A stretch of 64,000 nucleotides of DNA, taken from assembly GCA_036874045.1 (NCBI GenBank), contig CM072336.1:7592501-7656500 (forward strand). The letters are read 5' to 3'. Shown piece by piece: positions 1 through 10,215 of this stretch. Position 1 is the first letter of the stretch, and every line of letters begins with the position of its first letter. Source of the stretch: Cymodocea nodosa (lineage: Eukaryota > Streptophyta > Magnoliopsida > Alismatales > Cymodoceaceae). The notes under the pieces were generated by a model. That model made no database searches, had not been told where the DNA came from, and saw only the letters and a list, made by a program, of their open reading frames with translations. The position numbers and the translations under genes are program-made.

Positions 1-281
1 CTTGCTTGTGAGTCACCAAAGGCATAGGAGCCTGGGTTCCATACAAGACACTGATTTATTAATATCTGTTAAATGTTATTTTGTTTTATATTCTGTATTT
101 ATCTGGGAATAAAAAGTTTTTCAGAATCAAAAATCAGAATATGCAGAAAGAGATACAAATGGAACAAGGTATGTAACCAATTACTTATCCTGAATTTTAA
201 ATCAAACAAAACTTTATTCATACCTACTACAATTACTGTACTTATTGTCAAATCTTTTACATTGAGGACAATGCAAAATGT

Positions 282-297
282 AGGTATGGGGGGGAGG
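282..297 (+). other. Second polypurine tract, upstream of the 3' PPT
   Basis: A purine run (aggtatgggggggagg) lies about 1.3 kb before the LTR, preceded by a 'gaggacaatgcaaaatg' motif like that seen near polypurine tracts in Athila/Tat elements. The same tract is at 8206-8220 on the minus strand. It may be a central or alternative plus-strand primer site; this is inferred from sequence only. Confidence 0.4.
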
Positions 298-1596
298 TAA
301 TTAAAGTAACAGCCATGTAAGTTTGTTAATTAAAGGAATTAAAACGGTACTGCAAAGTTTTGAGGAAATTGAAAATTTTTATGAACTTGCTGTAACTATC
401 CGATAATTGAGACTGTAAAATTTTTATAAACTGCTTGAATGTTATATTTAGAAGGCTATAGAAAATGCTATAGAATTTATTATTTATGTAAATCTAGATA
501 TAGTATCTTATGATTTTTCTGAATTTCATGAGTTTAACAGTTTCACGATTTTAAAATGAAATCAGAATATTTAATGCTTAATCAGAAAATTATCTGAAGT
601 CCTGAAGGAGCTGAGATGTGAATTCTAGATTAAATGAAACACATATGATGAAAGATACATTTACTTTGACTGATTTAACTTGTAGAATGATTTATGTGTA
701 GATCTTATTAAACTACAGATAAAGTATGAGCTTATTGGTATGGATTCATATTTTTAGTAAATGATAGAAGCAGGATTATATGAGATTGGTTTTTTACTGC
801 ATCTGTATTAATGAAATATGTGCATATACAGTATGTGATTAATGCTTTGTTTTGTGTGTGCATTTATTTTTAGAAAAAAAAAAAAAACTTTGAGAGTTTA
901 TTGACTTGTTTGATCACGAGCCTTTTGTACTTGAGTAGATAGGTATGTAAGGATTGTTGACCTGAAAAAGGACTTTGAAAATCTGGCAACCTAAGATCCT
1001 AATCAGATCTAGGATTGTTGACTGAAAGCTCGTTACATGGGTACATTAGAAAGCTCTTGTATGATTCAAGCTTGTCAAATTAACTTTTAAAGTACACAAA
1101 AAAAGAAAAAAAAGAAAAAAAAAAACATATACTATTCTGAAAAGATACAAGTGTTTTGTGAAATACAGATATCTTATGAATCGAGTATATTTTCTGTTAT
1201 CTAGAATTGCTGAAATATGAATCTGGAATTGACTTTTGAAGTTGTTTAATGGAAATACAATTCTTTATTCTACTTATCTTAATCAGATTGAATTGGATTG
1301 TACTTTAATTTGTATGTTGTTGAAATTTCATCTAAAAAAACTTATTGGAAAATTTAGGATTATAGATGATGAAAAGAAGAACAAATGATAATATAATTAA
1401 CACCTATATGAAGATGATATACTTTGTATGTAATTTACATATATTCTAAATATCTTTGCAGGTTGATTAATGAAACATATAGAATATATGTTTATGCTAA
1501 ACAGAAGAAAAAAAAACAAAAGGGGAAGAATTGATTCTAGCACTTTTTGAAAGACCAATTAATTAGATCTTAGTTTGCTAAGGGACTAGCAAAATT

Positions 1597-1611
1597 TAGG
1601 TATGGGGGAAG
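1597..1611 (+). other. 3' polypurine tract of the left element
   Basis: The purine-rich aaatttaggtatgggggaag abuts the LTR start TGTTTAGAATG. The counterpart for the outer element is the reverse complement at 6878-6897, and for the inner element at 13610-13625. It primes plus-strand DNA synthesis during reverse transcription. Confidence 0.7.
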
Positions 1612-2097
1612 TGTTTAGAATGAAAAAGTGCATATTATTAACGGTTAAATGATGGTTAATTGCATAATATTTAGCTTATCATATGAGAATTAAGCCATTA
1701 TGTTATAATTGCACTATTATATGCTTTAATTGAAGAATCTGCTTAATTTTGGGGAATTAATGTTAATTTAGTACATTTATGAACTGTCGGTAAGTTGCAG
1801 GCTGTGAAATTCTTAAGTATCCGAATTTTCTGATATTTCGGATAGTTATGTTTAAATTGCCGAACAGTTATGTTTAGAGAGAATATTTTATTTCCAGATG
1901 TACACGTGTTGAGATCTGGTAGATTTACTTAAGTTATAACTCGTTAAGTTAGCATAACTGTACGTGTTGAGTTGCTATATTGAACATTAAGGTAACGCGT
2001 TAGGTTAGCGTTATAAACTTAAGTTGTTATTTTTTGCACGTGTTTTATAGTTAAATCAACGAAGAAAGTCTGTTGAATTATCTGTAACTCCACAGAC

Positions 2098-2107
2098 TAT
2101 ATATTTT
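2098..2107 (+). promoter_or_regulatory. Candidate LTR TATA box
   Basis: TATATATTTT lies about 490 bases into the LTR, a position that could separate U3 from R. Equivalent sites occur inverted in the other LTRs, for example near 13109-13118. No start site can be proven from sequence. Confidence 0.35.
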
Positions 2108-2206
2108 CTAAAATGCCACTGTAGCGGTTGCAGGAATAGACAGTTGGAAGGAAAAACCACGTTTGCACGTATCACGCAGGAATTCAATCGCGTAGGGAGA
2201 AAGAAA

Positions 2207-2545
2207 TCATCGCCGTTGATCTAAAGGAAGGAAATCCAACCGACCATTCAAGCAGAAGCATTTACTACTGAAGAAATATAAAAAAAAAGAAGAGGTGTGT
2301 ATGATCGATGGACGGCCAGTGTATACAGAGGATGAGCACCGAGCTTTCTGCAGACAGTATCGGCGATTCTCCGAAGTATCACACCAACCATCGTTATCAC
2401 CACCATAATCACCAATCATCGGAGGTCTGTGAGGATACTTGCCTGATGTCAGGTCGATTCCGAGCCAAACACAGTGCCTGACAACCATTGTGAGGAGTGA
2501 TCGCGTCGCGGGAAGGGAAGACATTTTTACTAAGCGCTGACTCAT
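2207..2545 (-). other. Open frame antisense to the LTR (112 codons), conserved between LTRs
   Basis: An open frame beginning MSQRLVKMSSLPATRSLLT runs antisense to the element. Related frames occur in LTRs A (5596-5895), B (12665-12862) and C (18651-18959); in D the ATG is lost. Shared features are a basic start, then HRPPMIGDYGG and a Cys-containing block. The region is locally GC-richer than the rest of the LTR. No family is recognised. Conservation may simply reflect the common ancestry of the LTRs. Confidence 0.3.
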
Positions 2546-3450
2546 ATTTCAGGAGATCGTAAAGCTTTTAGCCTTGGCTTCGGGTTGATGCCTGTATGCT
2601 GAAGAGGAGATCATCTTGTAATTCTGGACTCGCGATTCTATAGGGAGAGGAGAAAGAATTGTAAGTGGTTTAATTTTCAATGGTGTAATCGCGTTGCAAG
2701 TAGTGTCGGAAGTATTTACTGTCAAGTGAGATTAATTTACATTTCACCTTTCGCCCATTACATCAAAAATAATTTATCTTTGTTTGTATGTTGTATTTGA
2801 GTGTTGTATTGTTTGTGTTGTATCGTGATTAATGTTATCTGTATTAGTTTTATGATTGTTTTATGTTAGTTTTAATTTTACAGTTTACTGAAATTGGTTC
2901 GTACAAAAAAACTTAAAGATTTTAATGGTTACAATTTGAATCATCTGAATGTTAGCATTGCTTAATGATAAATCCAATGTTAACTAGCATTAAAAAGCTT
3001 AATTGATGTTATTTACAATCTGTGAAATCGCCCAATGGTTGGTTGAATTCCTCTGTAAATAACAGTATTATAAAGAAGAGACAGGCTCGTGGATTTAACT
3101 TAAGTCCACGAGGATAGTCTGTTGTGTTAGCCATAACTCAATGAACTTAGTCCGTTGATTTAACTGTAACTCAACGGAGTGCTTATTGAATATAAATTTG
3201 AATTGTTCACAATCAAACATTTCTTAAATTCGTCAGTAATTCCCTGTGGGATCAACCTGTACTTGCACACTAATACAATAGACACTATGCACTTACAGTT
3301 AAAGTACAAATTGGAATTAATATCTAAATTATATTAAAGGTTGTTTGTTTACTTCTAAAAGAAAGAATAGGCATAAAGATAAATTAACTAAGTAAAAATA
3401 GAAGTAACAAATCCAAGTTTTTCTAGTGTAGTTCTGGGAAAACCCAAACA

Positions 3451-4628
3451 GAGCTCTTCATGGGAGAGGAGGAAGCTTAGCTGAAATGGTGTTCCATGAA
3501 TCTGTAGCAAGGGTGCCTTCTTTAAGCCTTCTCTACGTCGTTACCTTGCACCAAGGACATCACCGGAGATGGGACGACATTGGGAAACTCAAACTACAAC
3601 CATTAAGGTTTTCTTCTTTGTGCTACGATTGGGAGGAATGAAAAGATCAATAGAGAGAGTTTTGGCTATCGTAGGTTGTGCTTTTGTTAGGAGGGAGAGA
3701 CGGTCGACAATTTCTTGATAGGAGTAGCTAGAGAACGTGGTTGAGGTGTAAGAAAGGAGGTTGACGATGTTGGCATTGGAAGTTGGCCATTTCCTCAATT
3801 CCCAAAATGCCCATGTCATCCCTTTTGATTTTACTTTACAACCAAATAACTTAAATCACATTAATAATCAAACATTAGACATACTAAAAATTATCTAAAT
3901 AAACTAAAGCAATAACTATCTAATGTATAACCAAAATGTGCTTCCAAACATTAAGTATAAAACATGTGGTTCAATTTGTGCATTTAAATGTATTTGAACT
4001 TAAATAACATGCATAAACCTTAAAAATACATTACATGTAATTTCTCATAATATCTTCAATATTTTCACATTATAATCATAATATGCATGAATAATGACAT
4101 ATAGAATAGCACAAATTGACATTGTACACACACCCATCCAACAATTGTTCTAACATCATCATCACCCTTGCAATGCCAAAGCGTACCTCTTCAAATTCTG
4201 CTCGAGTAATGTTGTTGGCCTTGATAAGTTTGGGACAAGGACTTGATGAAATGGAATTTTAAGATATTCCAAAAGCTGACTTTGATATCACTTGATGTAG
4301 TGGAAGCCCCGAGGGTTGTAGTACACTTCAAGTCACCTGAAGGTTAGTGTAGATAGCACTAGAATCCATCAGCATCTTATCATTGCACCTATGAGAATAA
4401 AAGTTATCCAAAATCCACTGGTCATTTGGAATCCACTAAAGAAATACAATGGAATCCACCATTGAAGGATAAGTACCTCGTTGATAAGAAAATGCTTGTT
4501 GCCCTTCTTGATAAGAGCTAGAAGATAAATAAGGATGAAGGGATGGTTCCATCTTGATTGTTATTAAATTCTAATTAAGGTGGGGTAGTGCATGCAACAC
4601 CCTTTCATTCGGCACACCTTCTTTGCTA
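3451..4628. other. Island of non-LTR sequence between two opposed elements
   Basis: This stretch matches neither LTR family. A 76-codon minus-strand frame (3589-3819, starting MTWAFWELRKWPTSNAN) and fragments around 4140-4330 that could be exonic (minus-strand reading ANNITRAEFEEVRFGIARVM) are visible, but no family is recognised. Before the outer element inserted, its right end was continuous with position 27156 onward. Confidence 0.4.
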
Positions 4629-4633
4629 CTTCC
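4629..4633. repeat. Target site duplication CTTCC, left copy (outer element)
   Basis: CTTCC immediately before the LTR terminus TGTTTGCG. The identical CTTCC follows the other LTR at 27151-27155. Five bases is the usual target duplication length for Ty3/gypsy integrases. Confidence 0.85.
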
Positions 4634-6877
4634 TGTTTGCGTTTTCCTAGCACTACACCAGAATATCTGATTAGATCTCTAATAACATACCAGAAAAACT
4701 TGGATTTGTTACTTCTGTTTTTACTTAGTTAATTTATCTTTATGCCTATTCTTTTTCTTTAAGAAGTAAACAAACAACCTTTAATACAATTTAGATATTA
4801 ATTTCAATTTGTACTTTAATTGCAAGTGCACAGTGTCTATTGTATCAGTGTGCAAGTATAGGTCGATCCCACAGGGAATTGCTGAAGAATTTTAGAATTG
4901 TCTGTTTGTTAACAATCAAATTTATATATTCAATAAGCTCTCCATTGAATTACAGTTAACTCAACGGATAACGTTCGTTGAGCTATGGCTAACTCAACGG
5001 ACTAACCTCGTGGACTTAAGTTAACTCCACGAGCTTGTCTTTTCTTTTTAATTCTACTATTTACAGAGGAATTCGACCAACCATTGGGCAATTCCACAGA
5101 TTGTAAATAACATCAATTAAGCTCTTTAATGTTAGTAAAAACTGGATTTATCATTAAGCAATACTAACATTCAGATAATTCAAACAGTAACTATTAAAAT
5201 CTTTAAGTCTTTTGAACGAACCAATTTCAGTAAACTATAAAACTAAAACAAACATAAAACAATCACAACACTGACAAAGATAACATTAATCACGATACAA
5301 CACAAACAATACAACACTCAAATACAACATACAAACATAGATAAATTATTTTTGGTATTTTTGTTTTAATATGAACATGAAAATGGGCAAAAGGTGAAAT
5401 GTAAAGTAATCTCACTCGACAGTAAATACTTCCAACACTACTTGCAACGCGATTACACCACTAAAAATTAAACCACTTACAATTCTGTCTCCTCTCCCTA
5501 TAGAATCGCGAGTCCAGAATTGCAAGATAATCTTCTCTTCAGCATACAGGCATCAACCCGAAGCTAAGGCTAAAAGCTTTACGATCTCCTGAAATATGAG
5601 TCGGTGCTTGGTGAAAATGGCTTCCCTTCCCGTGGTACGATCACTCCTCACAGTGGTTGTTAGGCACTGTGTTTGGCTTGGAATCGACTCAACATCAAGA
5701 AAGTATTCTCACAGACCTCCGATGGTTGGTGATTATGGTGGATATGGTGGTGGTAACGATGGTAGGTGTGGTACTTTGGAGAATTGTCGATACTGCCTGC
5801 AGAAAGCTCGGTGCTCCTCCTTTGTACACACTTGCCGTCCATCAATCACACACTTGCCGTCCTTTTTCTTCTTTTCTTTTATATTTCTTCAGTAGTAACT
5901 ATTTCTGCTTGAATGGTCGGTTGGATTTCCTTCATTCATATCAACGGCGATGATTTCTTCTCCCTGCGCAATACATGCAATCGTGGTTTTTCTTCCAATT
6001 GTCCTATTTCTGCAACCGCTACTGTGGCATATTAGAAAATAAATAGTCCGTGGAGTTACAGATAACTCAACGGACTTTCTTCATTGATTAGCTATAAAAC
6101 ACATGCATAAATTTAACTATCCGATGCTCAGATGCATTTCAGATACTTATAAACTTAACTATTCGATGCTCAGATGCATTTCAGATAGTTAGAGATAACT
6201 CACCGATATATAACTTAAGTAAATCTACCAGATCTCGACACGTGTCAACAGCAGTTTAATAATAAAATACACATTTTGGAGAGTTATAGGTCTAACTATC
6301 CGATGCTCAGATGCATTTCGGATAGTTACAGCTAACTCATTGAAAATCTACTTAAGTCACTTTACTAGAACATGACACGTGTCCACAACTATTTTATAAA
6401 TAAAAAGAGATTTCGGAGGGTTACACATATAACTGTTTGATGCCCAACTGCAATTTCGAATAGTTAGAGATAACTCACCGAAAGTTCACTTAAGTCATGC
6501 ATTATGGTTTTGACACATGTACTTTAGGAAATAATAAAATATTCTTTCAAAACATAACTGTTCGACACTTTAAACATAACTATCTGACATGTTCGGTTTG
6601 TTAAACATAACTGTCCAAAATATGTTCGGTATGTTAAACATAACTGTTTGAAATATCAGAAAATTCGGATACTTAAGAATTTCACAGCCTGCAACTTACT
6701 AACAGTTCAAAAATGTACTAAATTGACATTAATTCCCCAAAATTAAGCAGATTCTTCTATTAAAGCATATAACAGTGCAATTATAACATAATGACTTAAT
6801 TCTCATATGATAAGCTAAATATTATGTAATTAACCATCATTTAACTGTTAATAATATCCACTTTTTCATTCTAAACA
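4634..6877 (-). repeat. 3' LTR (long form, 2244 bp) of the outer element
   Basis: Starts TGTTTGCG on the plus strand and ends TAAACA at 6877, just before the reverse complement of the polypurine tract. It shares with the LTR at 24964 a block near the edge (agaatatctgattagatct) and several copies of a hairpin-forming block 'actatccga-tgctcagatgcattt-cggatagtt' (about 6115, 6165, 6295, 6429) that are missing from the short-form LTRs. Confidence 0.88.
6115..6470. repeat. Four dispersed hairpin-forming blocks within the long-form LTR
   Basis: Each block has AACTATCCGA and its reverse complement TCGGATAGTT (with substitutions) around a loop containing GATGCTCAGATGCATTT. Copies begin near 6115, 6165, 6295 and 6429, each followed by 'agataactcaccgaa'-type sequence. 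The partner LTR has matching copies at about 26450-26780. They account for the extra length over the 1.85 kb LTR form. Confidence 0.65.
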
Positions 6878-8608
6878 CTTCCCCCATACCTAAATTTTAC
6901 TAGTCTCTTAGCAAACCAAGATCTAATTAAGTGGTCTTTCAAAAAGTGCTAGAATTAATTCTTCTTCTTTTTTCTTTTTTGTTCAGCATAAGAATATATA
7001 TTCTGTAAGTTTCAGTAATCAACTTGCTAATATACTTAAAATATATGTCAATTACATACAAAGTATATCATCATCACATAGGTGTTAATTATATTATCGT
7101 TTGTTTTTCTTTTCATCATCTGTTACCCTGAATTTTCCAATAAGATTTCTAGAAGAAATTTCAACAACATACGAATCAAATTCAATATGATTAAGACAAG
7201 TATAATAAAGAATTGTATCTCCATTAAAACAACTTCAAAAGTCAATTCTAGATTCATATTACAACAATTCTAGATAACAGAAAATATACTCGATTCATAA
7301 GATATCTGTATTTCACAAAACACTTGTATCTTTTCAGAACAGTATATATATATTTTTTCTTTTTCTTTTCTTCTCTTTTTTTTTTTTTTTTTTTACTTTA
7401 AAAGTTAATTTAACAAGCTTGAATCATACAGGAGCTTTCTAATGTACCCATGTAACGAGCTTTCAGTCAACAATCCCAGATCTGATTAGGATCTTAGGTT
7501 GCCAGATTTCAAGAGTCCTTTTTCAGGTCAACAATCCTTGCATACCTATCTGCTCAAGTACAAAAAGCTCGTGATCAAACAAGTCAATAAACTCTCAAAT
7601 TTTTCTTTTTCTTTTTTATTTCTTTTTTTTTCAATCAAAATACACACAAAACAAAGCATTAATTACATACTGTATATGTACGTATTTCATTAATATAGAT
7701 GAAGTAAAACGCAAATCTCATATAGTCTTGTTTCTATCATTTACTGAAAATATGAATCCATAACAATAAGCTCATACTTTTTATGTAGTTTAATAAGATC
7801 TACACATAAATCATTCTACAAGTTCAATCAGTCAAATTAAATGTATCTTTCATCATATGTGTTTCATTTAATCTAGAATTCACATCTCAACTCCTTCAGG
7901 ACTTCAGATAATTTATTGATTTTTCATTAAGCATTCTGATTTCATTTTAAAATCGTGAAATTGTTAAACTCATGAAATTCAATAAAATCATAAGATACTA
8001 TATCTAGATTTGCATAAATAATAAATTCTATAGCATCATATATAGCCTTCTAAATATAACATTCAAGCATTTACAGATTATAAATTTTACAGTCTCAATT
8101 ATCAGATAGTTATAGCAAGTTCATAAAAATTTTCAATTTTCACAACTTTGTAGTACCATTTTAATTTTTTTAATTAACAAACTTACATAGCTGTTACTTT
8201 AATTACCTCCCCCCATACCTACATTTTGCATTGTCCTCAATGTAAAAGATTTGACAATAAGTACAGTAATTGTAGCAGGCATGAATACAATTTTGTTTGA
8301 TTTAAAATTTAGGGTAAGTAATTGGTTATATACCTTGTTCTGTTTGTATCTCTTTCTGCATATTCCGATTTTTGATTCTGAAAACTTTTCAATCACAGAT
8401 AAAAGCAAAATATAAAACAAAATAACACTTAACAGATATTGATAATTCAGTGTCTTGTGTGGAACCCAGGCTCCTATGCCTATGGTGGCTCACAAGCAAG
8501 CTAGTTGGTTTCCCAAAACAGATACCAACAAACAAGATTGATATATATATATATATTTTTATACATAAACGTAGAATACGCACAACATTAAACACACAAA
8601 ATTACAGC
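6878..8608 (-). other. 3' noncoding region of the outer element
   Basis: The reverse complement of this stretch is largely the same as 1-1611. It holds the 3' polypurine tract (6878-6897), a poly-T/CT tract at 7350-7395 and a second polypurine tract (8206-8220). No coding region was recognised; short frames here match nothing known. Confidence 0.6.
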
Positions 8609-9166
8609 TTAAGAACATGATTGAAAAGTAGGAACAAATGGAATAAATGTATCAGTCCAAGCAAACTTTTTAGGCATAGTTCTTCTTGCTATTAATTCTA
8701 TTTTCATGCAGTTCTTGTTCCTTCTTAATTTGTAAACGTGTAATATATTATAAATTTCAAATACAAGTGTATTACCATTAATGATATGAAATGCAGAAAG
8801 AGATCCTTTTTGGTTCCAGGGTAATGTAGCAGTTTCTATTTCTACATCTATTTCAATATACTTCTCTTCCCACTTCCATTCATTTATGTCTTCCATAATC
8901 CATATTTGAAATTTCATCAGTTTATCCCACCATCTTATCAGACATAAAGTAGGATCATCTTCTTCATTATACCACATTCCTATTTGAATTTTATTAAATT
9001 CTGCAGATGGTGGTTTAGCTATATCACTCGGTATAGGTAAAATTTCTATATATTCATCATAACTGTCTATGCTCACTATGTATAAATCAGATCCAAATGC
9101 AATTGAAAAATCTATAATAATAAACTTGCATACCTTGGTCACAGATAAACTTGCATTTGGATACAC
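8609..9166 (-). CDS. Open frame in outer element, weakly F-box-associated-domain-like
   Basis: A 185-codon open frame between the third ORF and the 3' LTR. Its middle and end (IWIMEDINEWKWEEKY, then a hydrophobic AFHIINGNTLVFEI followed by HVYKL) resemble the pattern of plant F-box associated domains: a 'W-ED--EW' block, then an 'F--G--LVF' strand pair. No F-box itself is seen. If the likeness is real, this is a captured host gene fragment; plant retroelements are known to pick up such pieces. The short repeats around 9116-9240 overlap its start, and a second frame (9437-9790, 117 codons) upstream on the same strand may be a broken-off part. The corresponding part of the left element lies outside the window, and the inner element has deleted it. 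Function uncertain. Confidence 0.35.
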   Translation of the reverse strand: MYPNASLSVTKVCKFIIIDFSIAFGSDLYIVSIDSYDEYIEILPIPSDIAKPPSAEFNKIQIGMWYNEEDDPTLCLIRWWDKLMKFQIWIMEDINEWKWEEKYIEIDVEIETATLPWNQKGSLSAFHIINGNTLVFEIYNILHVYKLRRNKNCMKIELIARRTMPKKFAWTDTFIPFVPTFQSCS

Positions 9167-9240
9167 AACACAGATAAACTTGCATTTGGATCTGATTTAA
9201 CTTGCATTTGGGTAATAATAAACTTGCATACATTGGTCTC
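9116..9240. repeat. Short local repeats of 'aaacttgcatttgga'
   Basis: Four to five copies of a 15-base unit, with 'aataataaacttgcatac-ttggtc' at both ends of the block (9116 and about 9212). This looks like local slippage or duplication at the start of the 8609-9166 frame. Confidence 0.55.
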
Positions 9241-9436
9241 GTCTTGTATATGATTAATCATTCATCTATCCCCATAATATGATTTATTCCTTCTAATGCA
9301 TTGGGTGGAATTTCAGTAGTTTCTTCCATAGCTAGATATTCATGGTTAATTGAACTACAATTAAATGACCTTCATATGAATCCATCTCTAATCTTAGTCA
9401 TTTTTTGCAGCTTGTAGTCCCTAAAAATATTTTTCT

Positions 9437-9790
9437 TCAATAAAGTTTATAATTTCCTTTGATACACAACACAGCCTGCACAAATCTTTGGTTGACAAGT
9501 TGCTCAGTACTTCCCTTAGTGCATCCAACGGTAATTACATCAATTCCATTTGTTGATTCAGTCTGAAGCTTTCCATTCAGTAAATATTTGTTGTCAGATG
9601 AAGTTGAATCAGCTACTTCTCCTTCCAGTTCCTCCAAAGCATTCTCCTTTCTTTTAAAAGTGCTGGTAACTCGTAAATAACATTCTGATTTATATATATA
9701 ATGTACATCCATAAAGTGAATAAATCTCGTTGCAAGAATGTGTCTTGCAACATGCATCGTGGTTCCTATTTTTATGGGTACGTGTACCAC
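9437..9790 (-). CDS. Open frame of unknown function in the outer element
   Basis: A 117-codon frame starting MVHVPIKIGTTMHVARH and ending GNYKLY, on the same strand as the element. There is no recognisable domain. It may be the upstream part of a broken captured gene that continues in the 8609-9166 frame. It is followed upstream by palindromic blocks at 9885-9955. Confidence 0.25.
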   Translation of the reverse strand: MVHVPIKIGTTMHVARHILATRFIHFMDVHYIYKSECYLRVTSTFKRKENALEELEGEVADSTSSDNKYLLNGKLQTESTNGIDVITVGCTKGSTEQLVNQRFVQAVLCIKGNYKLY

Positions 9791-10215
9791 TATTAATTTT
9801 AAATTTTGGTAACCGCTAAACCGAAGAAGTTTCGTTCGTGGTTAAAATAATAACCGTTCTGCTTAATCCACGAACTAACCTCGTTGAGTTACAGATAACT
9901 CAACGGAATACAGTCGGTTACTGTTGCTAACTCCACGGACTAACTTCGTTTTAGTCGAACATTTATCCTTTAAGTCCTGTAAAAACTTGAACACTTGATA
10001 GCTAAACAATCTTTGATTTCCTATTCAGTCCACTCGACGGCAGTTGTATCTTCCAAAATTTTTATTCCTTCATTATTCAATCCAAAAATGTTGTGGAGAA
10101 GCTCTGGTGTTATCTGCACATCAGCTTCCTCCACGTTTGAAATTAATCCTCCTTCTCTTTCTCTTAAATTTGCATAAAAACATGGCATTAAATTCTCATA
10201 TACTGCATGCCCTCT
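9791..10215. other. Noncoding spacer of the outer element with palindromic blocks
   Basis: It contains 'cgttgagttacagataactcaacgg'-type palindromes at about 9885-9955, the same kind as in the LTRs. No gene was recognised in the remainder. Confidence 0.45.

Larger units (their letters stand above)
1..3450 (+). mobile_element. 3' part of an Athila-type Ty3/gypsy element, running off the left edge
   Basis: Positions 1-1611 are the noncoding 3' internal region and 1612-3450 the 3' LTR of a plus-strand element whose gag-pol and 5' LTR lie outside the window. The internal part is the reverse complement of about 6884-8506 in the minus-strand element further right, and the LTR matches the short-form LTRs of the inner element at 11743-19595. 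No coding region is recognisable here. The element ends in CCCAAACA, followed by the flank gagct (3451-3455), which should be repeated before its 5' LTR. Orientation is read from the polypurine tract immediately before the LTR. Confidence 0.85.
1612..3450 (+). repeat. 3' LTR (short form, 1839 bp) of the left Athila-type element
   Basis: It begins TGTTTAGAATG and ends CCCAAACA, so the termini form the inverted pair TGTTT/AAACA. A polypurine tract precedes it directly. It aligns along its whole length, inverted, with LTRs at 11743-13609 and 17744-19595, and lacks the extra 'gatgctcagatgcattt' blocks of the long form. It contains short palindromic blocks around 2070-2100 and 3085-3180. Confidence 0.88.
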
